Source: Wagnerdoeblera intermedia | GTDB lineage: Bacteria; Pseudomonadota; Alphaproteobacteria; Rhodobacterales; Rhodobacteraceae | Reading direction: 5' to 3' (one strand) | DNA length: 64,000 nucleotides | Assembly (NCBI RefSeq): GCF_042647465.1 | Contig: NZ_JBHRVN010000004.1 | Part shown: positions 9,136 to 17,534 of the stretch, piece after piece | How positions within the stretch are numbered: position 1 is the first letter of the stretch | Layout: every line of letters begins with the position of its first letter | The notes under the pieces: model-generated | The model's input: only the letters and a program-made list of their open reading frames with translations | What the model was told of the DNA's origin: nothing | The model's database searches: none | Translations under genes and position numbers: made by a program

Positions 9136-9759
9136 TCAGCCGGTGTAACCCACGGTCGCAAGCTTACCCACCAGGGTTTTCATCTCAGCCTCATTGATCA
9201 CAGCATCGGCGAAATCTTCTGCCGAAATGTGGCTTTTGCCTTTGTTATCCGACAAAAGCGTGGTGCCGCCGATGGTGTAATCGCCGGTCAGTTCGCCCGG
9301 CGCGATCTCTGCCGAAGGGGCAAGCACCGTCCATTTCAGATCGCTTTGCGCCAGAAGATCCCAGGCCGCCTTCATCCCGCGGGCTTCCGCCACATATTCC
9401 GGCGGCAGCACATCCACCACCGGAGTGCCATCGGGCAGCGAGAGCGAGCCTGCGCCGCCGACCATGATCACCCGCTTCGGTTTTGCCGCGATCAGCGCTT
9501 TGGCATAGGCCGTGGCCTCCGCCAGGGCATCGCCGCCATTGCGCGGCGAGACCGCACCGATCACCAGATCCGCCTCTGCCGCGTAAGAAGCAAAGGTCGA
9601 AGCATCATGGGCATCGGCTTTCACGGCCGTCACACCCGGAAATTCCGCAATCTTTTCAGGGCTGCGGGCGGCGGCAATCACCTCATGGCCGCGCTCTGCA
9701 GCCTCTGCGAGGATGCGCGAGCCGACCATGCCGGAGGCGCCGAGCAGAAGAATTTTCAT
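9136..9759 (-). CDS. NAD(P)-binding SDR-like reductase (NmrA/COG2910 type)
   Basis: A 207-residue atypical short-chain dehydrogenase with the dinucleotide-binding glycine motif GASGMVG at 7-13 and the pattern of the COG2910 'NADH-flavin reductase-like' group (VIGAVSPRNGG, IMVGGAGSL, WTVLAPS). The classical SDR YxxxK catalytic pair is not evident. The substrate is unknown; relatives paired with HxlR regulators, such as QorB-type enzymes, are often quinone or electrophile reductases. GGAG lies seven bases before the ATG. It is transcribed divergently from the HxlR gene across a 103-base gap containing a palindromic operator, so it is probably the regulator's main target. Confidence 0.8.
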   Translation of the reverse strand: MKILLLGASGMVGSRILAEAAERGHEVIAAARSPEKIAEFPGVTAVKADAHDASTFASYAAEADLVIGAVSPRNGGDALAEATAYAKALIAAKPKRVIMVGGAGSLSLPDGTPVVDVLPPEYVAEARGMKAAWDLLAQSDLKWTVLAPSAEIAPGELTGDYTIGGTTLLSDNKGKSHISAEDFADAVINEAEMKTLVGKLATVGYTG

Positions 9760-9779
9760 GATTTACTCCGATCAAAATG

Positions 9780-9794
9780 GTTACTATTAGTAAC
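9780..9794. promoter_or_regulatory. Palindromic operator, probable HxlR site
   Basis: GTTACTA and TAGTAAC form a perfect 7-1-7 inverted repeat in the divergent gap, 20 bases from the reductase start. HxlR/QorR/YodB-type regulators bind TTAC-type dyads, so this is the natural site for autoregulation and control of the reductase. A further GGTTACC at about 9840-9846 may be a half site. Confidence 0.6.
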
Positions 9795-9862
9795 TACCCT
9801 CTCTGCATAGCCCGCTTCGACTGCGGCGGGAAGGCCCTGGTGGTTACCTGAAAGGAAGCAGG

Positions 9863-10234
9863 ATGCCCGCACCGCGCGCCCGAAGCTACGACTGCCCGAT
9901 CAGAGATGTCCTCGACCGGATCGGCGATGCCTGGTCGGTTCTGGTTCTGATGGAACTGGGCCGGGGGGACTGCCGCTTCAATGCCCTCTCGCGGGTGGTG
10001 CCGGGGATCTCAGCGCGGATGCTCACGGTCACGCTGCGCAATCTCTCGCGCGACGGGCTGGTCACTCAGGCGGGGGCGGGCGGCGCTTACGGGCTGACCC
10101 CGCTCGGACGCTCGCTCCTGGGCCGGATCGAGGCGCTGGCCGCTTGGGCTGAGGCCGCACAGCCCGAAGTGCACCGCGCGCGCAAAGCCTGGGACGCAGG
10201 GCAAACCCTGCCGCAGGCCGAGCTGGCCGGGTAA
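9863..10234 (+). CDS. HxlR family winged-helix regulator
   Basis: A 123-residue single-domain HxlR regulator. The family core is clear: a cysteine at position 11 (DCPIRDVLDRIGDAWSVLVL), the recognition region GISARMLTVTLRNLSRDGLV, and the wing YGLTPLGRSLL. In several HxlR proteins this N-terminal cysteine senses electrophiles, quinones or diamide by thiol modification; that role here is inferred from its conserved position. AAGGAAG precedes the ATG. It is divergent from the SDR-like reductase, with the 9780-9794 dyad between them. Confidence 0.88.
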   Translation: MPAPRARSYDCPIRDVLDRIGDAWSVLVLMELGRGDCRFNALSRVVPGISARMLTVTLRNLSRDGLVTQAGAGGAYGLTPLGRSLLGRIEALAAWAEAAQPEVHRARKAWDAGQTLPQAELAG

Positions 10235-10356
10235 CTGATGAATAACAAAAACTTGAGAGGCATATTGTCGCGATTTGCCATCCTGCGCGCGCGCATGTCT
10301 TGCTCCTCCCCTATGCTGGGCGCATAGCCCCCGCACCCCCCGCTAAGAGGCCAGGT

Positions 10357-10815
10357 ATGACTAAGTTTATTGTGAATGGTCAGGAGCGCGAGCTCAACAT
10401 CGACCCCGAAACCCCGCTTCTTTGGGCGCTGCGCGACGAGCTGCGGCTGACCGGCACGAAGTTCGGCTGTGGTGCTGCGCAATGTGGCGCCTGCACCGTC
10501 TGGGTGGATGGGGTTCCGACCCGCTCCTGCGTGACGCCGATCGAAGACATCGCGGGTGCCACCATCACCACCATCGAAGCCGTCGACACCCCTGAGGCGA
10601 AAGCCGTTCAGGCGGCCTGGGCTGCGATTGACGTGCCGCAGTGCGGCTGGTGCCAGTCCGGTCAGATCATGGCCGCGACCGCGCTGCTGGCGGAAAACCC
10701 TGCCCCGACCGATGAAGACATTGATGCTGCGATGGAAGGCAATGCATGCCGCTGCGCCACTTACGTCCGCATCCGTCAGGCGATCCACAACGCCGCCGAC
10801 GCGCTGAAAGGCTGA
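10357..10815 (+). CDS. iorA: Molybdenum hydroxylase 2Fe-2S subunit (IorA-like)
   Basis: A 152-residue small subunit of the xanthine oxidase family, of the isoquinoline 1-oxidoreductase / periplasmic aldehyde oxidase type. It carries a plant-type ferredoxin cluster (Cys38, Cys43, Cys46, Cys58) and an alpha-helical cluster (Cys96 and Cys99 in CGWCQSG, Cys131 and Cys133 in CRC). It passes electrons from the Mo subunit encoded next, four bases downstream. No FAD subunit is present, as in Ior-type two-subunit enzymes. I start at MTKFIVNG because AAGAGG lies upstream and the family begins there. The substrate is unknown, so the symbol reflects similarity only. Confidence 0.9.
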   Translation: MTKFIVNGQERELNIDPETPLLWALRDELRLTGTKFGCGAAQCGACTVWVDGVPTRSCVTPIEDIAGATITTIEAVDTPEAKAVQAAWAAIDVPQCGWCQSGQIMAATALLAENPAPTDEDIDAAMEGNACRCATYVRIRQAIHNAADALKG

Positions 10816-10819
10816 GTTC

Positions 10820-12973
10820 ATGACGATTGAGACCACCCGTCGCGGCTTTATGGCAACCGGCTCCGGCCTGCTCCTGTCGCTGACCCTGCCGCTCGGCGCG
10901 GCTGCTGCGAAGACCGGTGAAGCGGCTGTGGCAGGCTTTGAGCCCAATGCCTTCATCCGCATCGGCACCGACCACAGCGTCACCGTTCTGGTCAAACACC
11001 TTGAGATGGGTCAGGGCCCCTACACCGGTCTGACCACCCTTGTCGCGGAAGAACTCGACGCGAACTGGGATCAGATGCAGGCCGTGGGCGCCCCCGCCAA
11101 TACGCCGCTTTACGCCAATGGCGCGCTTGGCGTGCAGGGCACCGGCGGCTCGACCTCGATGATGTCGTCTTTCCTGCCGATGCGGGAAGCCGCTGCCGCC
11201 GCGCGTCAGATGCTGATCACCGCCGCCGCCGCGGAATGGGGCGTGCCCGCCGATGAGATCGTCATCAAAGCGGGCATTCTGAGCCATCAGGGCACCGGCA
11301 AAAACGCAGGCTTCGGCGATTTCGCAGAAGCCGCGTCAAAACTGCCGGTTCCCGACGCCCCGAAGCTGAAAGACCCGAAAGACTTCGTCTTCATCGGCAA
11401 AGACCGCCCGCGTCTGGACACCGCCTCGAAGGTGAACGGTTCGGCGAAATTCACGCTCGACCATTACCCCGAAGGGATGCTGGTCGTCATGGTCGCCCAT
11501 GCGCCGAAATTCGGTGCCGTGGTGAAAAGCTTTGACGACACGGAAGCCTTGGCCGTTGCCGGCGTTGAGATGGTCCGTCAGGTCCCGATGGGTGTGGCCG
11601 TTTACGCCAGAAACACCTGGGCTGCGATGAAGGGCCGTGAGGCCCTGGTCATCGAGTGGGACGAGAGCAAAGCCGAAATCCGCTCTTCGGATGCAATCTT
11701 CGCCGATTACGCCAAAGCGGCGGCCGAAGGCGGCCTGACCGTTGAAGAGACCGGCGATCTGGCCGAAGCCTTCAAAGGCGCGGAAAAGGTTCTCGAGGCC
11801 GAATACCGCCTGCCCTATCTGGCCCATGCGCCGCTCGAAGCGCTCGACGCGATCATCGAGATCAAAGAGGGCAAGGCCGTTCTCACCTATGGCTGCCAGT
11901 TCCCGACCGTCGATCAGATGGCCTTTGCCGGCACCTTCGGCATTGAGCCCTCAGATGTGACGATCAACGTTCTGATGGCCGGTGGCTCCTTCGGGCGCCG
12001 CGCCCAAGGCTCGGCCCATTTCGCCATTGAGATGGCGGAAGTGGCCAAAGCCGCAGGCCGTGACGGTGTGTTCAAGCTGCAGTGGACCCGTGAGGACGAC
12101 ATCAGGGGGGGCCACTACCGCCCGGCGGCTCTCCACAAAATGCGCGCAGGTCTTGATAAAGACGGCAAAATTGTCGCCTGGGAAAACGTCATCGCAACCC
12201 AGTCGATCATGATGGGCACCGTGATGGAGCCCAGCCTGAACGGCGGCCCCGATCCCTTCACCTTTGAGGGCTCGGCCCATCTGGCCTATGATCTGGGCAC
12301 CCGCCGCATCGGCTGGTCGGCCATGCAGACCGATGTCTCAGTCCTGTGGTGGCGCTCGGTCGGGCACAGCCACACGGCCTATGCGGTTGAGACCTTCCTT
12401 GACGAAGTGCTCGAAGCCGCAGGCAAAGACGCCATCGAGGGCCGTCTGGAGCTGCTGAGCGCAGAGGCCACCCGTGAGCGCGCTGTGATCGAAAAGGTCC
12501 GCGAAATCTCGGGCTGGAAGGGTCGCAAGGGCGAGAACGGCAAGGCCTACGGCTTTGCTTTCGTGAAGTCCTTTGGCTCTTATGTGGCTCAGGTCGCGGA
12601 AGTGGAAGACAAAGACGGCCTGCCGCGCGTCACCCGCGTCTGGGTTGCGGTGGATTGCGGCCTGGCCGTGAACCCGAACCTGATCACCGCGCAGTGTGAA
12701 GGCGGCGTGGGCTTTGCGCTCTCGACCGCGCTTTACAGCGAGATCACTCTCGCTGAGGGTGGTGAGGTTGAGCAGTCGAACTACCACGACTATCCGCTGC
12801 TGCGCATCACCGAGATGCCGGCTGTCGAAGTGGCGATCATCGCGTCGAACGAAGCCCCCTCGGGCATCGGTGAGCCGCCGGTTCCGCCGCTGGCTCCGGC
12901 CGTCGGCAACGCCTGGCGTCAGCTGACGGGCAGGACCAAACGTCAGCTGCCCTTCGCCCGCGCTGAAGCCTGA
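10820..12973 (+). CDS. iorB: Tat-exported molybdopterin subunit (IorB-like)
   Basis: A 717-residue large subunit of a xanthine-oxidase-family hydroxylase (IorB/aldehyde oxidase type) that binds the Mo-molybdopterin cofactor and oxidises an aldehyde or N-heterocycle. The N-terminus has a twin-arginine signal (TTRRGFMAT, then a hydrophobic stretch ending GAAAA), so the folded complex should reach the periplasm with IorA as passenger. The cofactor loop GGSFGRR is at 388-394. The catalytic base expected in GEPP is Glu685, near the C-terminus, as in the family. The gene is coupled to iorA and followed by xdhC, the maturation factor. Physiological substrate and electron acceptor cannot be told from sequence. 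Confidence 0.9.
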   Translation: MTIETTRRGFMATGSGLLLSLTLPLGAAAAKTGEAAVAGFEPNAFIRIGTDHSVTVLVKHLEMGQGPYTGLTTLVAEELDANWDQMQAVGAPANTPLYANGALGVQGTGGSTSMMSSFLPMREAAAAARQMLITAAAAEWGVPADEIVIKAGILSHQGTGKNAGFGDFAEAASKLPVPDAPKLKDPKDFVFIGKDRPRLDTASKVNGSAKFTLDHYPEGMLVVMVAHAPKFGAVVKSFDDTEALAVAGVEMVRQVPMGVAVYARNTWAAMKGREALVIEWDESKAEIRSSDAIFADYAKAAAEGGLTVEETGDLAEAFKGAEKVLEAEYRLPYLAHAPLEALDAIIEIKEGKAVLTYGCQFPTVDQMAFAGTFGIEPSDVTINVLMAGGSFGRRAQGSAHFAIEMAEVAKAAGRDGVFKLQWTREDDIRGGHYRPAALHKMRAGLDKDGKIVAWENVIATQSIMMGTVMEPSLNGGPDPFTFEGSAHLAYDLGTRRIGWSAMQTDVSVLWWRSVGHSHTAYAVETFLDEVLEAAGKDAIEGRLELLSAEATRERAVIEKVREISGWKGRKGENGKAYGFAFVKSFGSYVAQVAEVEDKDGLPRVTRVWVAVDCGLAVNPNLITAQCEGGVGFALSTALYSEITLAEGGEVEQSNYHDYPLLRITEMPAVEVAIIASNEAPSGIGEPPVPPLAPAVGNAWRQLTGRTKRQLPFARAEA

Positions 12974-12978
12974 GTTCA

Positions 12979-13012
12979 AAGATGGCCCGGAGTTCCGGGC
13001 CATCTGCTTTTC
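12979..13012 (+). terminator. Hairpin between iorB and xdhC
   Basis: GATGGCCCGG and CCGGGCCATC form a 10-bp stem with a 4-base loop, followed by TGCTTTTC. It resembles a terminator or a partial stop that lowers xdhC expression relative to the structural genes. Confidence 0.6.
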
Positions 13013-13051
13013 GGCGGGGCCAACCCGCGTCTTTTTCTTCGGACATCCGCC

Positions 13052-13933
13052 ATGACGGTCACAGCCCCCCTGACCCGCATCTGCGAAAGTGAGCTTCCCC
13101 TCGCCCCCCTGCGCGCGGCCCTTCGGCGCGGCGAGCCTGCGGCGCTGGCGGTCATCATCGGGGTTGTCGGCGCCTCTTATCGTCCTGTCGGTGCGGGAAT
13201 GGTGGTGACCGGGAGTGGCCAGCGTTTCGGCAATCTCTCCTCGGGCTGCATCGAGCGCGATGTTGAGATCCATGCCCGGGCCGCGCTGGCCGACGGGCAG
13301 ATCCGAGTGCTGCGCTATGGTCAGGGTTCGCCCTGGCAGGACCTGCAACTGCCCTGCGGCGGCGGTCTCGACATCCTGATCCTGCCCTGCCCCGAGCAGG
13401 CCGCGCTGGAGGCCGCAACCCTTGCCCTGCAGCGCCGGCAGGAGGCCGATCTGATCCTCGGGCCTTTGCATCTGACCCTGCTGCCCGAGCTGCGTTTTCT
13501 GATTTTCGGCAAAGGCCCCGAGACCCGGGCGCTGGCGCAGATGGCCCGTGCTGCGGGCTATCTGACCGAAGTTTTCTCGCCAGACCCCGAGACGCTGGAG
13601 GGGCTTGCGAATGCCCGGCTCACCCCGGAAACCGACTGGCCGGACGGGGTGGCCATTGACCCGCGCACCGCCGTCGCACTCTTCTTTCACGACCACGACC
13701 GCGAGCCGCCACTTCTGGCCAAGGCCCTGACATCGGACGCTTTTTTCATCGGCGCCCAAGGCTCTGCCCGTGCGGCCGCCGCCCGGGATGAGGCCTTGCT
13801 GCAGGCAGGTCTGCCCGCCACCGTTCTCAGCCGCCTTGCCCGCCCCTTCGGCCTGATCCCCTCTGTGCGCGACCCGCGCTCGCTGGCAATCTCCGTGCTC
13901 GCCCAGATCCTCGACCGCGCCCGTTCGCTTTGA
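13052..13933 (+). CDS. xdhC: XdhC/CoxI family Mo-cofactor maturation factor
   Basis: A 293-residue XdhC-family protein. These proteins bind molybdenum cofactor, help to sulfurate it and insert it into xanthine-oxidase-type enzymes; they are not part of the mature enzyme. The N-terminal XdhC_CoxI motif SSGCIERDV is at 63-71 and PCGGGLDI at 101-108. A C-terminal Rossmann-like domain begins with IFGKGPE at 151-157 and contains FFIGAQGS. It directly follows iorAB, which assigns it to that enzyme. No clear Shine-Dalgarno is seen at the start. The 240 bases between its stop and the convergent tetR gene hold no gene or RNA I can recognise. Confidence 0.88.
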   Translation: MTVTAPLTRICESELPLAPLRAALRRGEPAALAVIIGVVGASYRPVGAGMVVTGSGQRFGNLSSGCIERDVEIHARAALADGQIRVLRYGQGSPWQDLQLPCGGGLDILILPCPEQAALEAATLALQRRQEADLILGPLHLTLLPELRFLIFGKGPETRALAQMARAAGYLTEVFSPDPETLEGLANARLTPETDWPDGVAIDPRTAVALFFHDHDREPPLLAKALTSDAFFIGAQGSARAAAARDEALLQAGLPATVLSRLARPFGLIPSVRDPRSLAISVLAQILDRARSL

Positions 13934-14173
13934 GCAAGGCTGCAGCGACGCCAGCCTGTGGTGTCATCCCGGCCGGATTTGTCGGGCAATGCGTCAAAAC
14001 AGATCCGCTGGTCCTTCAGTGAGATCTCTTCACCGGCAAGGGTGAGCCTTCTGCCCCGCGCAGGCGCAGGCCGACTTATCCCGAAAGGTTTTCAGACCAG
14101 GCGGTCCTCTTCAGGGGACCACTGCGCCCGGGCGGGCTACGGGAGGGAAGGGAAGCCCCCGCCCTCACCCCTG

Positions 14174-14779
14174 TCAGCACAGTTCCGTCTTATCCCCGAC
14201 CAGCAGTCTGAGCGTCGTCAGCGCAGTATCGCAGCGCTGGCGGATCTCCGGATCAGACAAAGGCGGATGGTCGTGAATGATACGCCTCACCTGCAGATCG
14301 CCCACCAGTATCCCCAGGAACCACCCCGTGACCTGACCGGGGTCGCGCTGCGTGCCTGCGCAAAGGCGCGCCATCAGCCGGCTGATCAGAGGCTGAATCT
14401 CCTGGCGTCCGCCGGAGGAGATCGCGGCCCCAAGCGCCCCCGTCGGATCCGCCGCAGCCGCCCGGTTCAGCAGGATCGCCCGATCACCAAGGATCATCCG
14501 CAAAAAGACAGGTGCCAGCGCAGTAAGCGCGTCCCACGGATCGCCGTGACCCTCGAGGGCAGTTTCAAGGAGCCGCCGGGTCTCGGCAGCGTTCTCACGC
14601 ACCATGGCGGTGAACAGACCATCCTTGTCGCCATACCAGCGGTAGAGGGTCTCGTTTGAGGCCTGCGCCGCCCGCGCAATTCGCAACATCGACGTGCCGC
14701 CATAGCCATATTGCGCCAGCAGATCATAGGCAGCGGCATAGATCGCCGCAGCCCGGCGCTTTCGGTTCGTATCGTCCAT
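14174..14779 (-). CDS. TetR/AcrR family transcriptional regulator
   Basis: A 201-residue TetR-type repressor. Residues 8-55 form the DNA-binding domain with the recognition pattern TSMLRIARAAQASNETLYRW. The rest is an all-helical ligand domain of the TetR_C type with no identifiable ligand. A long imperfect palindrome 26-67 bases upstream of the ATG is the likely operator. The divergent target gene expected on the other side is absent: the sequence runs into the IS island 100 bases upstream of this start, so the original partner may have been lost or moved by IS activity. Confidence 0.85.
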   Translation of the reverse strand: MDDTNRKRRAAAIYAAAYDLLAQYGYGGTSMLRIARAAQASNETLYRWYGDKDGLFTAMVRENAAETRRLLETALEGHGDPWDALTALAPVFLRMILGDRAILLNRAAAADPTGALGAAISSGGRQEIQPLISRLMARLCAGTQRDPGQVTGWFLGILVGDLQVRRIIHDHPPLSDPEIRQRCDTALTTLRLLVGDKTELC

Positions 14780-14805
14780 TCCGGCTCCTGGTCTTTACGA
14801 GAAGT

Positions 14806-14846
14806 GTACAGATTGATACGCAATTGCAATGCGTAATGATTTGTAC
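14806..14846. promoter_or_regulatory. Long palindromic operator upstream of tetR
   Basis: A 17-base left arm (14806-14822, beginning GTACA and ending TACGCA) and a 17-base right arm (14830-14846) match at 13 of 17 positions as an inverted repeat around a 7-base spacer ATTGCAA. The inner arms TACGCA/TGCGTA are perfect. The dyad size suits a TetR dimer or dimer pair. Confidence 0.6.
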
Positions 14847-14959
14847 GGATTGGAGTCAGTAAATGCGCAATCTTACTAAGGGGCTCTGATGTTGTAACCG
14901 CCCCCCGACGGCATCTTTGTGCCAAGGTGGGATCGTCACAATCCATTAGGGAGGCGGTC

Positions 14960-15988
14960 ATGTCGGAGATTACTACAATCGGCCTGGATCTGGCAAAGAA
15001 TGTGTTCCAGCTTCATGGTGCCGATCAATCTGGAAAGGCTGTTCTGCGCAAGAAGCTGCGGCGCGATCAGGTTCTGGCCTTTTTCTCAACGCTCCCATCT
15101 TGTGTTGTCGCCATGGAAGCTTGTGGTGGCGCGCACTTCTGGGGGCGTGAGATAGGCAAGCTGGGCCATGACGTGCGGCTGATCCCGCCGGCCTATGTGA
15201 AGCCCTTCGTGAAGCGGCAAAAAAATGATGCCGCCGATGCCGAAGCGATTTGCGAAGCGGCCCAAAGGCCGACGATGCGCTTCGTGCCGGTGAAGAGCGA
15301 AAAGACCCAGGGCTCAGCCATGGTCTTTCGGGTCCGCGAAGTGCTGATCCGTCAGCGCACCCAGCTCATCAACGCGTTTCGTGGTCACCTAACGGAATTC
15401 GGTCAGGTCGTGCCGCAGGGCCCATCCAACGTCCAGAAGCTGATCAGGATCGTCGAGGATCAGACTTGCGGGCTGCCTTCCGAGGCAATGGCGACCCTGC
15501 AGATTCTGATCCTCTCACTTCGCCATCTGGAGGCAGAGATCACGAAGCTTGATGCAGAGATCGCGCGCCGTGCCAAAGAAGATGATCTGGCCAGGCGGCT
15601 GATGACGATCCCTGGCATCGGGCCACTGATCGCCACGGCCTTTGCAACACTGGCGCCAGCAGCCGAGACCTTCCACAAAGGCCGGGATTTTGCCGCATGG
15701 TTAGGCCTCGTGCCCCGACAACACTCGACAGGTGGTAAGCAGCGGCTGGGGGCTACAACGAAGATGGGTGAGAGATCGCTGCGACGCTTGCTGATCATCG
15801 GCGCCAACAGCGTAATCATCAAACGGAATGTGCATGCTGGCGCAAAGCACGGAACATGGCTGAGCGACATGGTCGGCCGTAAGCCAACTATGCTGGTGCG
15901 GGTCGCACTGGCAAACAAGATGGCGCGGATCGTATGGGCCCTGATGGCCCGCGGTGGTGTTTACAAGGCTCCGGCACCGACGATGTAA
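14960..15988 (+). CDS. IS110/IS1111 family transposase, copy 1
   Basis: A 342-residue DEDD/serine transposase of the IS110 family. The RuvC-like N-terminal domain shows Asp10 (IGLDLAKNVF), Glu53 (MEACGG), and Asp90 and Asp93 (KNDAADAEAI). The C-terminal domain has the helix-hairpin-helix-like GIGPLIATAF near 219-228 and the catalytic-serine region with Ser256 (PRQHSTGGKQRLG). I start at MSEITTIGLD, after GGGAGGCGGTC, as in the second copy. The protein differs from copy 2 at about 15 positions plus the last four residues, so the two are related but not recent duplicates. The reading frame is intact. Confidence 0.93.
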   Translation: MSEITTIGLDLAKNVFQLHGADQSGKAVLRKKLRRDQVLAFFSTLPSCVVAMEACGGAHFWGREIGKLGHDVRLIPPAYVKPFVKRQKNDAADAEAICEAAQRPTMRFVPVKSEKTQGSAMVFRVREVLIRQRTQLINAFRGHLTEFGQVVPQGPSNVQKLIRIVEDQTCGLPSEAMATLQILILSLRHLEAEITKLDAEIARRAKEDDLARRLMTIPGIGPLIATAFATLAPAAETFHKGRDFAAWLGLVPRQHSTGGKQRLGATTKMGERSLRRLLIIGANSVIIKRNVHAGAKHGTWLSDMVGRKPTMLVRVALANKMARIVWALMARGGVYKAPAPTM

Positions 15989-16228
15989 GTCGTCAAAAGC
16001 CGCGAGACGTCGGAGCGGAAGAGGGCAAGGAGACCTTTGGCGAAACGGTCGTGAGACAGGATCAGGAAAACCAGTTGTGCAACACGTGCCATCGAGCACG
16101 CGGCTTTGATTTGGACCTGATCTGCGAACACCATAGTGGCCCGCGGCATGAGATGGCCGCATCAAAGGCCGGATACATGTCAGCACCCGACAACGCGCCA
16201 AAAAGATCCTAAGTACCCTCTTGCGCAA
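15989..16228 (+). ncRNA. Candidate IS1111 guide (bridge/seek) RNA, copy 1
   Basis: The 240 bases after the transposase stop are conserved between the two copies but are not coding. In IS1111-subgroup elements the guide RNA that selects donor and target lies in this 3' noncoding region. GTTGTGCAAC at 16074-16083 matches the right half of the occupied target (GTTGCGCAAATC) with one G-U-compatible change. Structure and transcription are not demonstrated. Confidence 0.4.
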
Positions 16229-16291
16229 GGGGCGGTTATACATGTTGCGCAAATCGCGTGTTGGCCGAGGTTCCCCTTTCCCCGGACAGAC

Positions 16292-17224
16292 TTATCCCAC
16301 GGCTTCCGTGACAGGTATGCCGAGCGCGGTGTAGCCGTTCAGGACGGCGATGCGGACCTGGAGCTCGGCGACCTGACGGTCGAAGTCCCGAGCCATGAGC
16401 CGCTGGCCCAGCAGCTTCACGCAATGCATCTTCGTCTCGACGCGGCTTCGGCGGTGATATCCGCTCCATCGTCGCCAGATCGCGCGGCCGAGGTATTTCG
16501 ATGTCCGCAGTGCTTCGTTTCGTGCGACCGCACCGGCGGTGACCGTCTTCCACGGCTTGGCGTTCTTGCGGGGTGGGATGACTGCGTGGGCACCGCGATC
16601 GGCGATCGCGTCGTGGCACTTTCGAGTATCGTAGGCGCCATCCGCGGTGACGCTGCCGATTTGTTGGTGCGCGGGGATCTGACTGAGAAGATCGGGCAGC
16701 ACCGGTGCATCTCCGATGTGGCTCCCGGTGACCTCGACGGCTCGAATTTCCAATGTTTCCTCATCGATCCCGAGGTGGATCTTGCGCCAGACGCGGCGTT
16801 TCGGGCCACCATGCTTGCGGGCGTGCCACTCGCCTTCGCCCTCGACCTTGATTCCCGTGCTGTCGATGAGCAGGTGCAGCGGGCCCTTCGACCCACGGTA
16901 GGGGATGTTGACGGCCAGGGTCTTCTGGCGGCGGGACAGTGTGCTGAAGTCGGGGACCGACCAGTCGAGGCCAACCAGCCGCAGCAGGCTCTCGACAAAA
17001 CCGGTCGTCTGCCGAAGCGCCATGCCGAACAGCACTTTCATCGAAAGGCACATCTGGATGGCGGCATCGCTGTAGGTCTGCTGGCGGCCACGCCTGCCTG
17101 TCGGCGCAGCGTCCCAGCTCATCTCGGGGTCGAACCAGATCGTCAGCGAACCCCGGCGCTTGAGCGCATCGTTATAGGCTGGCCAGTTCCTGGTCCTGTA
17201 GGTCGGGGATGTGGGTCTGCTCAT
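16292..17224 (-). CDS. IS5 family transposase
   Basis: A 310-residue DDE transposase of the IS5 family, closest in pattern to the IS903 group (N-terminus with RTRNWPAYNDALKRRGSL). Catalytic residues are visible: Asp121 in LLIDSTG, Asp195 in TADGAYD and Glu263 in YHRRSRVETK. The frame is complete, so the protein could be active, but both terminal repeats of the element are split by IS110-type insertions, which should prevent transposition in cis. It could still act on intact relatives elsewhere in the genome. Confidence 0.93.
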   Translation of the reverse strand: MSRPTSPTYRTRNWPAYNDALKRRGSLTIWFDPEMSWDAAPTGRRGRQQTYSDAAIQMCLSMKVLFGMALRQTTGFVESLLRLVGLDWSVPDFSTLSRRQKTLAVNIPYRGSKGPLHLLIDSTGIKVEGEGEWHARKHGGPKRRVWRKIHLGIDEETLEIRAVEVTGSHIGDAPVLPDLLSQIPAHQQIGSVTADGAYDTRKCHDAIADRGAHAVIPPRKNAKPWKTVTAGAVARNEALRTSKYLGRAIWRRWSGYHRRSRVETKMHCVKLLGQRLMARDFDRQVAELQVRIAVLNGYTALGIPVTEAVG

Positions 17225-17296
17225 GCACCCCAGCTACCATGCTGGATTCACGAGATGAATCCCTCACGGGATTTGCGCAACATGTATAACCGCCCC

Positions 17297-17534
17297 TTGC
17301 GCAAGAGGGTATTTTGGATCTTTTTGGCGCGTTGTCGGGTGCTGACATGTATCCGGCCTTAGATGCGGCCATCTCATGCCGCGGGCCACTATGGTGTTCG
17401 CAGATCAGGTCCAAATCAAAGCCGCGTGCGCCTTGGCACGTGTTGCGCAACTGGTTCTCCTGATCCTGTCTCACGACCGTATCGCCAAACGTCTCCTTGC
17501 CCTCTTCCGCTCCGACGTCTCTCGACCTGACGGA
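17297..17534 (-). ncRNA. Candidate IS1111 guide (bridge/seek) RNA, copy 2
   Basis: The 3' noncoding region of copy 2, homologous to that of copy 1. It contains GTTGCGCAAC at 17442-17451, an exact match to the first nine bases of the right half of the target. The ten bases are self-complementary, so strand cannot be used as evidence. Expression and folding are untested. Confidence 0.4.

Larger units (their letters stand above)
14889..16241 (+). mobile_element. IS110 family (IS1111 subgroup) insertion, copy 1
   Basis: About 1,353 bp. It is bounded by ATGTTG at both junctions (14889-14894 and 16242-16247), so the exact ends are ambiguous by six bases. Subterminal inverted repeats TAACCGCCCC (14895-14904) and GGGGCGGTTA (16229-16238) are typical of the IS1111 subgroup, which lacks true terminal repeats and makes no target duplication. 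It contains one transposase gene and a long 3' noncoding region. It sits in the left terminal repeat of the IS5-like element. Confidence 0.8.

Noticed and set aside
13934..14173. A gene remnant between xdhC and tetR
   Set aside because: Translations of this 240-base gap show no recognisable protein sequence and no stable long hairpin with a T-run.
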